This document shows positions 16,015 through 24,997 of a stretch of 64,000 nt of DNA, piece by piece. The DNA comes from UMGS172 sp964424555 (GTDB taxonomy: Bacteria; Bacillota; Clostridia; Oscillospirales; Acutalibacteraceae), in the NCBI GenBank assembly GCA_964424555.1, contig CAYRIX010000006.1, positions 1 through 64,000 of the forward strand, given 5' to 3'. The notes beneath the pieces were generated by a model. The model made no database searches. It was not told where the DNA came from and saw nothing but the letters and a program-made list of their open reading frames with translations. Made by a program: the position numbers and the translations under genes. Numbering within the stretch: position 1 is the stretch's first letter; each line of letters opens with the position of its first letter.

Positions 16015-17358
16015 TCAGTTTTCTTTAGCCAAACCTAAAATCGTTTCCAACTCGTCGGCAGAACCTGCAACACTTTCAAGCATTGCGTCTATCTGTTTAT
16101 CGTAAATAGCCGCAACTATTCCGTCTGACAGCGTTACCTCCTGCTGTTCACCTGTTTGCATGTTTTTAAGCACACAGCGGTCGTTCTGCAACTCGTCATC
16201 ACCGATAACAGTACTGAACTTTGCGCCAAGCTTATCGGCATACTTCATTTGAGCCTTAAGCGAACGGCCTGCAACATCGGTAATTGCGGTAAAGCCCTCG
16301 GCACGAATGTCCATACAAAGCTTAGTGGCTTTGAGAGCTGCCGCTTTACCCATGGTTGCAATATATATGTCAGGAACCTTGACCTCGGGGAACTCGGTCT
16401 CTTGGCTTGCCATAACCATCAGCAAACGCTCAATACCCATTGCAAAGCCCAGCGAGGGCAGACTCGGGCCACCCATTTGACCGACAAGACCGTCATAACG
16501 TCCACCACCGCAAACAGTAGACTGTGCGCCGATCTCGCCCGAAATAAACTCGAAAACAGTCTTTGTGTAGTAGTCAAGTCCGCGAACGATCTTGGGATTC
16601 ACGGTAAAGCTCAGCCCAGCTGCATCGAGATGCTGCTTGACACCCTCAAAATGGGTCTTACATTCGTCGCAAAGATAGTCGAGCATAATGGGGGCGTCGT
16701 CGGCAATAGCCTTGCACACGGGCGATTTACAGTCTAAAATACGCATTGGATTGCGGTCAAGTCTTTCTTTACAGGTGTCACAAAGCTCATCCTTGCGTGA
16801 AGCAAAATATTCCTTCAATGCGGCATGATACTTAGCTCTGCATTCGGGACAACCGATAGAATTTATTTCCAAGGATAGATTCTTTATACCCAAATTGGTC
16901 AACACCGAATTGGCAAGCAGTATCATCTCGGCATCGGCGGCAGGATCGGCCGCACCGAACATTTCAGCACCAAACTGGTGAAACTCTCTCATACGTCCTG
17001 CCTGAGGCTTTTCATAACGGTAGCAACCGCCCACATAACACGCCTTGACAGGCAGAGCACCGTTAATAAGTCCGTGCTCGATAACCGAGCGGACAACGCC
17101 TGCGGTAAACTCAGGACGAAGGGTTATTGAACGGTCACCCTTATCTGTGAAGGTGTACATTTCTTTTTGGACAACGTCGGTAGTCTCACCGACGTTTTTG
17201 GTGAACACCTCGGTATACTCGAACACAGGCACTCTTATTTCCTGAAATCCGAAAGAAGATGCAGTCTCCAGCATCTTTTGTTCAACAAACTGCCACTTGT
17301 AGCTGTCCTGAGGCAAAACGTCGGCCGTGCCCTTGACAGATGTATTATACTTTGCCAT
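16015..17358 (-). CDS. hisS: Histidyl-tRNA synthetase
   Basis: HisS is a class IIa synthetase that charges tRNA-His. From the ATG at 17358 (GGAGGAAG upstream) it is 447 residues; the frame is open four more codons. Visible motifs are the histidine A region GLDYYTKTVFEF, GGRYDGLVGQMGG, the class II motif 3 region GFAMGIERLL, and motif 2 around GCYRYEKPQAGRMREFHQFGAE. No T-box leader is evident in the short upstream gap. It is the last gene of the mre-pbp2-minD-mgsA run. Confidence 0.96.
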   Translation of the reverse strand: MAKYNTSVKGTADVLPQDSYKWQFVEQKMLETASSFGFQEIRVPVFEYTEVFTKNVGETTDVVQKEMYTFTDKGDRSITLRPEFTAGVVRSVIEHGLINGALPVKACYVGGCYRYEKPQAGRMREFHQFGAEMFGAADPAADAEMILLANSVLTNLGIKNLSLEINSIGCPECRAKYHAALKEYFASRKDELCDTCKERLDRNPMRILDCKSPVCKAIADDAPIMLDYLCDECKTHFEGVKQHLDAAGLSFTVNPKIVRGLDYYTKTVFEFISGEIGAQSTVCGGGRYDGLVGQMGGPSLPSLGFAMGIERLLMVMASQETEFPEVKVPDIYIATMGKAAALKATKLCMDIRAEGFTAITDVAGRSLKAQMKYADKLGAKFSTVIGDDELQNDRCVLKNMQTGEQQEVTLSDGIVAAIYDKQIDAMLESVAGSADELETILGLAKEN

Positions 17359-17421
17359 AACTTCCTCCAAATATTACACACAAAATCCTCACTCAATATT
17401 TCAGAGCAAGGATCATGAAAA

Positions 17422-17820
17422 TCAATTTGTATGAATGATGTCTCTCCAATCAAGGTCTCCTCTTTCAAGACCGTGGATGAGCATTTCAGCGGTTGCGATA
17501 TTGGTAGCGATCGGAACATTATGAACATCACACAGACGCATAATATTACTTTCGTCAGGCTCGGATTCACCCTTACGTGCATCCCTGAAAAGGAGCACCA
17601 TGTCAACCTCCTCACAGCCTATACGTGATGCTATCTGCTGTGCCCCGCCCTGCTCACCGCTTAAAAATCTTACAATATCAAGCCCTGTGGCCTCAGCCAC
17701 CAGCTTACCTGTTGTTCCCGTAGCAAGGATGGTATGTCGGCTTAAAATACCGCAATAGGCTATACAGAATTGAACCATTAGTTCCTTCTTGGCATCGTGT
17801 GCAATCAACGCAATGTTCAT
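17422..17820 (-). CDS. Methylglyoxal-synthase-like protein lacking key catalytic residues
   Basis: A 132-residue protein with the MgsA fold and the family start MNIALIAHDAKKELMVQF (conserved H8), plus TGTTGKLVAEATGL. In canonical MgsA the general base is the Asp of GGDQQ; here the motif is GGAQQ (A60). The conserved His of the PHxPD motif is also missing: the region reads FRDARKGESEPDES with one residue deleted. D80 and D89 remain. It may be inactive as a synthase, regulatory, or act on another substrate. It lies 17 bases after the minD-like gene. Confidence 0.85.
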   Translation of the reverse strand: MNIALIAHDAKKELMVQFCIAYCGILSRHTILATGTTGKLVAEATGLDIVRFLSGEQGGAQQIASRIGCEEVDMVLLFRDARKGESEPDESNIMRLCDVHNVPIATNIATAEMLIHGLERGDLDWRDIIHTN

Positions 17821-17837
17821 TTTTGACCATCCTCACT

Positions 17838-18563
17838 TTATAATATATTTTTTATTTTCGGCAACGGAGTGCTCTTTCCGTCTATTCTGGATGCGATCCT
17901 GAAAATAGCAGAGGCTGCCGTTCCCAAAAGTATCGGCCCTTGACTTAAGGTTATGTTTTTGTCCTCGGGAATTATGCCCAAAAGCTGAGCCGAAGCAGTA
18001 TCAATCACATTGTCAATATTTGTGTATTTACCATCGGTGGACCTTTTCTTAAATCGGTTGATGATAAGCTTCGGTACAATACCGTATTGACGCAATCCGG
18101 ATACAAGCGTTCCCGTATTCCTGACAGCGATACGGTCGGTCGTAACAACTGAGATAAAAGAGGCCGAGCTTGGCAATCCTTTTAGACGTTCGGCAGGTAG
18201 CTGACCCTTGGTATCAATGATTATATAATCAAAGTCGTGTTTAATTTTCTCGACCAGCTCACCAAGCATTCCAAGCTCCAACGGCTCGGGCGAGAGCGGT
18301 GACGGAATGACCCATGCATTATCAAGTCTCGGAACGGATAGCATTGCCTCTTTAAGCTCCGCATTGCCCAAAAGCACATCACGAATGTCAAATACTGTGT
18401 CGCTGTCAACCGAGAGCATTGAGTCAAGACATCTTGCACCCTCATCGGCATCAATAAGTAATACCTTTCTGCCCTCTCGTGAAAAGGCTGTGGCAAGACC
18501 CACGGCAACGGTAGATTTTCCGCTTCCGCCCTTGGATGATATAAGCACGACCGTCTTACCCAA
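17838..18563 (-). CDS. MinD/ParA-like P-loop ATPase
   Basis: A deviant-Walker ATPase of 241 residues from the preferred TTG at 18563, which has GCGAGGTG six bases upstream; the open frame extends 18 codons further. The motif KGGSGKST is followed by LLIDADEGARCLDSML, FDYIIIDTKGQ and KLIINRFKKRS. It sits in the mre cluster like septum-site MinD homologues of clostridia, but minC and minE are absent here and the C-terminal membrane-targeting helix is not obvious. A role in placing the cell-wall or division machinery is inference. Confidence 0.85.
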   Translation of the reverse strand: MGKTVVLISSKGGSGKSTVAVGLATAFSREGRKVLLIDADEGARCLDSMLSVDSDTVFDIRDVLLGNAELKEAMLSVPRLDNAWVIPSPLSPEPLELGMLGELVEKIKHDFDYIIIDTKGQLPAERLKGLPSSASFISVVTTDRIAVRNTGTLVSGLRQYGIVPKLIINRFKKRSTDGKYTNIDNVIDTASAQLLGIIPEDKNITLSQGPILLGTAASAIFRIASRIDGKSTPLPKIKNIL

Positions 18564-18607
18564 CTTTTTCACCTCGCAAACCGACTGAAAACCTATCAGT
18601 CTACAAT

Positions 18608-18636
18608 ATATTATCATATTTTTACAATATTGTAAA
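18608..18636 (-). promoter_or_regulatory. Promoter of minD-mgsA-hisS overlapped by a palindrome
   Basis: On the minus strand: TTTACA (18636-18631), 17 bases, TAATAT (18613-18608). A 16-bp perfect palindrome TTTACAATATTGTAAA (18621-18636) covers the -35 box and could be an operator. Confidence 0.6.
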
Positions 18637-18676
18637 GAAAAACCTGTTAAAGGACACCTATTTTTAGCGGAATAAT

Positions 18677-20665
18677 TTACGGCAAGAGCTCATTTGGAGC
18701 CTCATCCCGCTCAGCCTCTGCAGAGCCAAAGAAGTATTCATCTATAATAGCTTTGGCAACAGGGCCTGTTGAATAGCTCTTTTCACCATGCTCTACAACT
18801 ATTGAAACGGCGATCTCAGGATCCTCATACGGAGCAAAAAGTATCAGCACGCTGTTATCAGGCCCTGTGGTCTGAGCTGTACCCGTTTTACCGCCGATAT
18901 TTATGGGATAATCGGCAAAATACGCACTCGCCGTACCCTCTGAAGTAACCGATTGCATACCTTTTTTTACGGTATCGAATACCCATTCGTCAGCATCTAC
19001 CGTATCCAATATCTCGGGTGTAATGCGATAAACCGTTTCGTTGTCGGTTGCAGTTCTGACAGCCTTTAGCAAGGTGCTTTTATATCTTGTACCGCCGTTG
19101 GCAATCGTAGCTGTAAAGCTTGCCAGCTGTATAGGTGTAAATGCGTTGTCCGACTGTCCGATAGAAGCCGCCAAGGTCATACCCGCATACCACTGTGTTC
19201 CGACCTCCTTAGAATGGTCGGGGCCTGCCAAGATACCCTGTGACTCTGCAAGCTCGATACCCGTTTTCACACCCAGACCCATCTTTTTAGCATAAGTGTT
19301 TAGCTTGGTTATTCCTACCTGTCGGCCAATATCAAAAAAGTAATAGTTGCAGGATTGAGATATTGCCGAAAAAACATTGACAGTCTTATGATAGTGCATA
19401 CAAGATGGCTGATAGTCATCATAAAAGGTATACTTCTGCTTACAGAAAATCGTATCATACGGCTCCATTATACCCTCTTGCAGGCCTGCAACCGCAACCA
19501 TCGGTTTAAAGGACGAGCCCGGAGGATAGGTTCCTCTGAGAGCACGGTCGAACAAGGGGTTGTTTTCAACCTCTCCGCTAAGATAATCACTGAGATTTTC
19601 AAGGTCGTACGACGGATAATTTGCAATGGTCAGAACCTCGCCTGTCTTGACCTTGGTTATAACAACCGAGCCGCCTGTGATGTTTTGTCCTCTGGAGTTA
19701 AGCAGCTTAATGTTATCGGCCAAGGCCTCCTGAGCCACCTTTTGCAGGGTTGAGTCGATAGTCAAGAACACTGTATTTCCTTGAACAGGCTGCTTTGTGA
19801 CCTCGGTATAAACAACATTGCCTGTTTTATCGAAATAATAGGTCAGTTCGCCGTCCTGACCCTTGAGATATTGCTCAAAAGCCTTTTCAACACCGCTTTT
19901 TCCCACATAATCATTATAGGAATAGCCCTGATCTTTAAGCGTCTCCCATTCTTCGGCACTGATCTTACCGATAGTGCCGACCGCATGGGGTGCAAGCTGA
20001 GAATCGGTATACTCACGGTATGAAACAACGTTTATTTCAATGCCTTTAATGTGGGTAAACGATTCGGCTACGGTCAGCATAAGCTCGGATGGGATATCTT
20101 CAGAAAATGTGAATGGGTTGGACACCGAGAAATCGGCACGCTCCATTGAATAGCGTACCCCCATAATAACACGCTTGTCCGCATCGTTATAGTTCTCAAG
20201 GCTGTATCTTTCAACCATTTCATCATAGCAGTTTTGGGCTGTAGCATAATCATTCAGACCAAGCTTCGACTTAAGACGCTTAGCCGCTGTCTCATCGGTA
20301 AAATCATACGGTGCGGTCTCACCCATAGGGAGATTGTCTACCCACTCCCACTCATATTGGGTCAATAGCTCACTCAGCGCAAGGATTGCATCGTTATAAT
20401 CAGCCTTTTTCATATAAGCACTGTTAAAAACAATGCTGTAGCCGTCACGATTGGTGGCAATAGGTCGTCCATAGCAATCCACGATCTCACCACGTGTTGC
20501 GGTTATTTTGGTCTTAATGGCTGTAAGGTGCGCATTTTTTAAAGCAAAATCGTCAGCGGTGACCACCTGAAAGTTAGCCGCCCTGAACCCAAAAACCATA
20601 AAAATAGCCAGCATCAACGCCACAAGCACTATAAGTCTTGGGTTTTGTTTCTTTTTGACCCTCAC
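18677..20665 (-). CDS. mrdA: Class B penicillin-binding protein 2 (elongation transpeptidase)
   Basis: PBP2 cross-links peptidoglycan in the elongasome with RodA and MreBCD. The 662-residue protein has one N-terminal membrane segment (about residues 10-33), the dimerisation region with ATRGEIVDCYGRPIATN, and a transpeptidase domain. Its SxxK is PPGSSFKPM (about 383), its SxN is SQSCNYYF (about 440), and its KTG is GGKTGTAQT (about 591). The GTG at 20665 has AAAGGAGGTGA upstream. It is separated from mreD by the inserted 212-bp element, whose hairpins may alter read-through. Confidence 0.95.
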   Translation of the reverse strand: MRVKKKQNPRLIVLVALMLAIFMVFGFRAANFQVVTADDFALKNAHLTAIKTKITATRGEIVDCYGRPIATNRDGYSIVFNSAYMKKADYNDAILALSELLTQYEWEWVDNLPMGETAPYDFTDETAAKRLKSKLGLNDYATAQNCYDEMVERYSLENYNDADKRVIMGVRYSMERADFSVSNPFTFSEDIPSELMLTVAESFTHIKGIEINVVSYREYTDSQLAPHAVGTIGKISAEEWETLKDQGYSYNDYVGKSGVEKAFEQYLKGQDGELTYYFDKTGNVVYTEVTKQPVQGNTVFLTIDSTLQKVAQEALADNIKLLNSRGQNITGGSVVITKVKTGEVLTIANYPSYDLENLSDYLSGEVENNPLFDRALRGTYPPGSSFKPMVAVAGLQEGIMEPYDTIFCKQKYTFYDDYQPSCMHYHKTVNVFSAISQSCNYYFFDIGRQVGITKLNTYAKKMGLGVKTGIELAESQGILAGPDHSKEVGTQWYAGMTLAASIGQSDNAFTPIQLASFTATIANGGTRYKSTLLKAVRTATDNETVYRITPEILDTVDADEWVFDTVKKGMQSVTSEGTASAYFADYPINIGGKTGTAQTTGPDNSVLILFAPYEDPEIAVSIVVEHGEKSYSTGPVAKAIIDEYFFGSAEAERDEAPNELLP

Positions 20666-20697
20666 GGTATGGTCACCTCCTTTACAGATTTAACTAT

Positions 20698-20908
20698 TAT
20701 AATGGTTATAGAAAGTCGAAATAGCGCTTTTGAGCACTATTTCGACACCAAATCGTAGATTTGGTTACAAATTTTCAAAGAAAATTTGGCTATACCCATT
20801 GCAATGAATATAGAGCAAATTCAAATTTTAGTGATTTGAATTTGCATAAGCCGATTTAATCGGCTTATCGAAACGCTTTTCAGCGTTTCGATATTCTATA
20901 ATCATTAT
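20698..20908 (+). repeat. 212-bp multi-hairpin inverted element, copy 2
   Basis: It matches copy 1 in inverted orientation with about one difference, near the right terminus (TTTCGATATTC versus TTTCAATATTC). Hairpins in order: GTCGAAATAG/CTATTTCGAC, ACCAAATC/GATTTGGT, CAAATTTTC/GAAAATTTG, GCAAATTCAAAT/ATTTGAATTTGC, ATAAGCCGATT/AATCGGCTTAT and CGAAACGCT/AGCGTTTCG. It fills the gap between mreD and pbp2 and reaches the mreD stop codon, so it was probably inserted inside an ancestral mreBCD-pbp2 operon. Confidence 0.92.
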
Positions 20909-21435
20909 TACTGCCGTGTGGCACGGACAGGTATCTTTTTAAGAAAAACATTCAAAACAAAAAACATTAACACGCCCATGACCGCCGTGTATACAGCCGA
21001 GGGTAAGGTAAATCGAGTGAGCACAAACATCGGCTGAGGGTCCGAAAAAGCATACAAAACAACCCATTTCACAAAGAAATACAGTGCCGAAGCCGCCACG
21101 CTCATAACACCTGCCGCCGCAAGGTTTCGGTTAAACAAACGGGTTATAAATAGCCCTGAAGCAAAGCCGCATACCGTAAGTGCTATGATATTATACATGG
21201 ATGAGGATGAATATACATCGGTAAACGCACCTGCCAAAAGGCCCAGCACAGCACCTGCATACTCACCGAAATAAAAGCCTGCGTACATTACCAACGGTAA
21301 AATAAGCACGGCAGACGCAGTGCCTATCTGCAAAGTCATAATCCCTGTAGACTGTAAAAGTATTGTCAGAGCACTCAACAGAGTATACACCGCAAAGCTT
21401 ATAAAATATCTGAATTTAGTTGCTGTCATGGTCAT
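20908..21435 (-). CDS. mreD: Rod shape-determining protein MreD
   Basis: A 175-residue membrane protein with about five segments, matching MreD in size, hydrophobicity and position. It contains LPLVMYAGFYFGEYAGAVLGLLAGAFTDVYSS, the semi-conserved MreD block. Its ATG overlaps the mreC stop by four bases (ATGA), which implies translational coupling. MreD links MreC and MreB to PBP2 and RodA in the elongasome. Its stop abuts the 212-bp element. Confidence 0.9.
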   Translation of the reverse strand: MTMTATKFRYFISFAVYTLLSALTILLQSTGIMTLQIGTASAVLILPLVMYAGFYFGEYAGAVLGLLAGAFTDVYSSSSMYNIIALTVCGFASGLFITRLFNRNLAAAGVMSVAASALYFFVKWVVLYAFSDPQPMFVLTRFTLPSAVYTAVMGVLMFFVLNVFLKKIPVRATRQ

Positions 21436-22289
21436 TCCTCGCTGGGCCCAACATAGCCCTGACCCGAAAAGTAGGTTATGACCATAACCTCTTTCAGCTT
21501 ATCAAAGTCGATCTGTGAATCGACAACTGCATAAAGCGAAGAGTCCTTGCTCTGCTGTTTTATATCTGAAACCTTGCCTACTATCAGACCTTTTGGGAAA
21601 ACACTGCCGCCTGCGGTAACAACGTAATCTCCTATAGAAACCGAGCAATCACGCTGCAGGTTATAAAGATAGCATTTGTCGTCAACGGCAAAGTCTGCTC
21701 TTCCCGAAACGATGCCCTCGTCGGTAGTACGGCTATCCATACCTCCCGCCTTAAGATCCGGACTTAAAACAGTGGTGACCTTTGAGTAGGTGGGTGCAAT
21801 TTCGCTGATATAGCCTATAAGTCCCAACTCGGTAATAACGGGGTCGTGCAGAGCCACACCGTCGATAAGACCGACATTGATGGTAAAGCCCTTATACGGG
21901 TCGGTGTTATCTCTTGCGGCAACCGTAGCAGATTGGAACAGCATCTCGGGATTTTTTTCCTTTATACCCAGATATTGCTCGTAATTCTTGTTCTCAGCCT
22001 CAAGTTCCTCATAATCTATCAGTTTATTGGCCAACTCGGCATTCTCAAGCTTCAACTGTTCGAGCTCATTCATAAGCTCCTCGTTGTCGTCCATTGACTG
22101 TGTGATGCCGTCAAACCAATTTGAAATACCCGTAAAAGCCTTTTGAACAGGGGTAGCAATAGCCCCAAAGAAGCTACTGACGGGTGAAGAGACCTTACTG
22201 AACAGTGATATAACAATAACCACCGCAATGAGAACGGATATCGACGCCGCAAATATCTTGAAATTTTTGCTTCTAAAGAAAAAGCGCAT
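21432..22289 (-). CDS. mreC: Rod shape-determining protein MreC
   Basis: MreC spans the membrane once and scaffolds PBP2 outside the cell. The 285-residue protein has a membrane segment at about residues 11-32, a coiled coil at about 65-105, and the beta-barrel region with ATVAARDNTDPYKGFTINVG, GLIGYISEIAPTYSKVTTV and PKGLIVGKVSDIKQQ. The start has a GGAGG site. It lies 17 bases after mreB. Confidence 0.94.
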   Translation of the reverse strand: MRFFFRSKNFKIFAASISVLIAVVIVISLFSKVSSPVSSFFGAIATPVQKAFTGISNWFDGITQSMDDNEELMNELEQLKLENAELANKLIDYEELEAENKNYEQYLGIKEKNPEMLFQSATVAARDNTDPYKGFTINVGLIDGVALHDPVITELGLIGYISEIAPTYSKVTTVLSPDLKAGGMDSRTTDEGIVSGRADFAVDDKCYLYNLQRDCSVSIGDYVVTAGGSVFPKGLIVGKVSDIKQQSKDSSLYAVVDSQIDFDKLKEVMVITYFSGQGYVGPSEE

Positions 22290-22306
22290 CTAATATGCCT
22301 CCAAAA

Positions 22307-23326
22307 TCAACGGTATCTTTTACCTCTTTTAAACACATATGTGTCAAAGGTGAGGTTGGTTTCTATCTTTTTGCCTATACCTAAAGCAACACAATCCAGC
22401 GGCTCGGCGGCCACTGTAACAGCCATACCTGTCTCGGTAGCGATAAGCTTGTCAATATTGCGTAGCTTGGCGCTTCCACCTGTCAAAACTATTCCCTTGT
22501 CAATAATATCAGCGGCCAACTCAGGCGGAGTTTTCTCAAAGGTGTAGCGGATGGTATCAATTATCTGATAAAGCTGATCCGAAACAGCCTCTCTTACCTC
22601 TTCAGCAGTAACAACGACATTTTTAGGCAGGCCGTCAACAAGATTACGTCCCTTGACCTCCATAGAAGCCTCGTCATCATATTCCATAGCCGAGCCAATG
22701 CCGATCTTGATCTGCTCGGCCGTACGGTCACCGATAAGCAGGTTGTGCTTTTTACGCACAAAGTTGATGATGGCTTCGTCAAAGCTGTCACCTGCCGCCT
22801 TGGTCGATTGTGAGGTGACAATATCACCTAAAGCGATAACTGCCACCTCGGTCGTACCGCCCCCGATATCAACCACCATGCTACCCGACGATGCGCCGAC
22901 ATCAACCCCTGCACCGATTGCAGCCGCCAATGGCACCTCAATAAGGTCGACTTCAGATGCACCTGCATGACTTGCGGCATCAAAAATAGCTCGGCTCTCA
23001 ACCTCAGTAACACCTGAGGGTACGCACAGCATAACACGGCAGCGTGAAAACAAAGAGCCTCTTAAAGCAGACTTTATAAACTTACGAAGCATAGCCTCGG
23101 TAACATCAAAGTCGGCAATAACGCCGCCCTTAATAGGCTTGACCGCAACGATAGAGCCGGGTGTTCTGCCGATCATTTCTTTAGCGGCGGCACCGACCGC
23201 TTTAACAGCATCATTTCGCACATCATAAGCAACCACCGACGGCTCACGCATAACTATCCCCTTGCCCTTAATACCGACAAGCGTGTTGTCGGTGCCGAGG
23301 TCGATAAAAATATCTCTTGTAAACAT
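22307..23326 (-). CDS. mreB: Rod shape-determining protein MreB (actin-like)
   Basis: MreB forms membrane-bound filaments that steer elongation. The 339-residue protein has the phosphate-1 motif FIDLGTDNTLVGIKGKGIV, the phosphate-2 motif VVDIGGGTTEVAVIALG and the adenosine motif GIVLTGGSAKLRNID, plus LCVPSGVTEVESRA. The start has GGGAGGAAA upstream. First gene of the mreB-mreC-mreD cluster. Whether it is the MreB, Mbl or MreBH paralogue cannot be decided by eye; position next to mreC favours MreB. Confidence 0.95.
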   Translation of the reverse strand: MFTRDIFIDLGTDNTLVGIKGKGIVMREPSVVAYDVRNDAVKAVGAAAKEMIGRTPGSIVAVKPIKGGVIADFDVTEAMLRKFIKSALRGSLFSRCRVMLCVPSGVTEVESRAIFDAASHAGASEVDLIEVPLAAAIGAGVDVGASSGSMVVDIGGGTTEVAVIALGDIVTSQSTKAAGDSFDEAIINFVRKKHNLLIGDRTAEQIKIGIGSAMEYDDEASMEVKGRNLVDGLPKNVVVTAEEVREAVSDQLYQIIDTIRYTFEKTPPELAADIIDKGIVLTGGSAKLRNIDKLIATETGMAVTVAAEPLDCVALGIGKKIETNLTFDTYVFKRGKRYR

Positions 23327-23396
23327 ACATTTCCTCCCGAAAACATAAAGTTGATATCACTCTAAACGCAATTCGCACACTACCCTATAATAATAC

Positions 23397-23425
23397 AGTA
23401 TATATTATATAATATATAAACACAA
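23397..23425 (-). promoter_or_regulatory. Candidate promoter of the mre operon
   Basis: On the minus strand: TTGTGT (23425-23420), 17 AT-rich bases, TATACT (23402-23397), 70 bases before the mreB ATG. The -35 box is weak. Confidence 0.5.
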
Positions 23426-23557
23426 TCTTCAAGTGGCTTGCCCCGAAAATTTACAAAAAATATACAGGTTAGACCTTCCCTGCAACAATGAAGTTGAATC
23501 CCCTACTGAGATTAGTTCACAAATCACACATAGCAAACACCGTAAAACAATGAAAAA

Positions 23558-23579
23558 GCGGATGGCAATCGCCATCCGC
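23558..23579 (-). terminator. Terminator of the comEB-HAD unit
   Basis: Stem GCGGATGGC (23558-23566) / GCCATCCGC (23571-23579) with an AATC loop; on the minus strand it is followed by TTTTTCATTG, 34 bases past the comEB stop. The remaining 130 bases toward mreB hold nothing I recognise. Confidence 0.88.
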
Positions 23580-23612
23580 AAAAAACACGGAATCATGTCC
23601 TTTAAAATACAG

Positions 23613-24092
23613 TCACAGCTTCAACTCGGCTGTCTTCATGGTCTGCTCGTACTCACGGCAGACAACTCCTGCCGATTTGAACATCATTTTGGCCGCCTTG
23701 GTCATTTCGGCATCGGAATACTTATCCGAAAGATAAATAACCTCTGCAATACCCTTTTGAATAATGGCCTTAGCACACTCGTTGCAAGGGAACAGTGTGG
23801 TATAAAGTCTGAAGCCCTTCATCGAGCCTCCGTTGAAGTTCAAGATAGCATTAAGCTCTGCGTGGCAGACAAACATATACTTGCTCTGCAACGACTCGCC
23901 CTCTCTATCCCACGGATACTCGTCATCACTGCAGCCGTACGGCATACCGTTATAGCCGACCGCCATAATTCTGTTTTCCGAGTTAACAATGCAGGCTCCA
24001 ACCTGCGTGTTGGGGTCCTTGCTTCGCTGTGAGGACAGCAAGGCAATTCCCATAAAATATTCGTCCCAGCCAAGATAATCGCTACGCTTCAT
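23613..24092 (-). CDS. comEB: dCMP deaminase / ComEB family
   Basis: A zinc-dependent deaminase converting dCMP to dUMP for thymidylate synthesis. The 159-residue protein shows the zinc motif CHAELNAILN (His ligand and proton-shuttling Glu) and PCNECAKAIIQ (two Cys ligands), with SKDPNTQVGACIVN and VGYNGMPYGCSDDE upstream as usual. It follows the HAD phosphatase gene by 35 bases and is probably co-transcribed with it. Confidence 0.94.
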   Translation of the reverse strand: MKRSDYLGWDEYFMGIALLSSQRSKDPNTQVGACIVNSENRIMAVGYNGMPYGCSDDEYPWDREGESLQSKYMFVCHAELNAILNFNGGSMKGFRLYTTLFPCNECAKAIIQKGIAEVIYLSDKYSDAEMTKAAKMMFKSAGVVCREYEQTMKTAELKL

Positions 24093-24127
24093 AAGTCATT
24101 TCCCTTTCATGTTCAGAATTTATATAC

Positions 24128-24778
24128 TTAAACGTAGTTTAACAACTCTTCTGCGCTTTGAATAACGGTCGATGCACCGCACTCCAAAAGCTCTTTTTTA
24201 TCACGGAAGCCCCAAAGAACGCCAACGGTAAAAATACCTGCATTCTTGCCTGTTTCGGCATCAACACCGCTGTCACCGACAAAAATGCACTCGTCACAGG
24301 TCACGCCAAACTGCTCCATAACCTTGTAGACCATCGAAGGGTCGGGTTTGGGGATGATTCCGTCGCGCTGGCCTGTCACAAAATCAAACATTGCGTCACC
24401 GAAGTATTCCTTTACTACGGCACGAGTCATAAAATCTATCTTGTTGGAAACGACCGCCAGCTTAAAGCCTCTTTGCTTTAATTCGCTTAACATTTCGACG
24501 ATACCGTCATAAGGCCTTGTGCATTCACCTGAATGTGCGTTGTAATACTCAAAATAAAGCTTTCTCACCTTACTTAAGATATCGTCATTTCGCTTATCTT
24601 CAGGCAAGGCGCGGGTTATCATCATATCGGTCCCATTCCCTGCGAATATTTTATACTTCTCGGCAGGATGGGTTGGCAGTCCGTTTTCACTCAACGCATA
24701 ATTCACAGCGTTCGCAAGGTCTTCATAAGTATTAAGAAGTGTTCCGTCAAGATCAAAAATAATGGCTTTTTTGGACAT
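24128..24778 (-). CDS. gph: HAD-family phosphatase, phosphoglycolate-phosphatase-like
   Basis: A 216-residue HAD hydrolase with a helical cap after motif I. Motif I is IFDLDGTLLNTYEDL, motif II LAVVSNKID, the motif III Lys is in IIPKPDPSMVY, and motif IV is IFVGDSGVDAETGKNAG. The pattern fits phosphoglycolate or pyrophosphate phosphatases (Gph/PpaX type), but HAD substrates cannot be read from motifs alone. The ribosome site is weak. Confidence 0.88.
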   Translation of the reverse strand: MSKKAIIFDLDGTLLNTYEDLANAVNYALSENGLPTHPAEKYKIFAGNGTDMMITRALPEDKRNDDILSKVRKLYFEYYNAHSGECTRPYDGIVEMLSELKQRGFKLAVVSNKIDFMTRAVVKEYFGDAMFDFVTGQRDGIIPKPDPSMVYKVMEQFGVTCDECIFVGDSGVDAETGKNAGIFTVGVLWGFRDKKELLECGASTVIQSAEELLNYV

Positions 24779-24924
24779 CTCGCACCATTCCAGACAACAA
24801 TTTTATGGTTTTCAAGTAATTATACACCACTTTTCAAAAAAAAGCAACAACTACCTATGTTTTTTTGCGAAATATAGTAATTTTGCCAAATTTTAATTTT
24901 TTTTGGAAAACTTAAAAATAATGC

Positions 24925-24953
24925 TTGCAAATTGTAAAACTTTCTGTTATTAT
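24925..24953 (+). promoter_or_regulatory. Sigma-A promoter for rpmB
   Basis: TTGCAA (24925-24930), 17 bases, TATTAT (24948-24953), 45 bases before the rpmB ATG. Confidence 0.8.
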
Positions 24954-24997
24954 ATCATTTGCGATTGTATGTAACTAATCAAAGGAGGTGCAGACTC

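Noticed and set aside
17359..17421. T-box leader for hisS
   Set aside because: The gap is only about 60 bases and has no specifier, T-box or terminator structure.
23426..23557. Possible structured small RNA between mreB and comEB
   Set aside because: No promoter-terminator pair in one orientation and no match to remembered 6S, SRP or tmRNA motifs.
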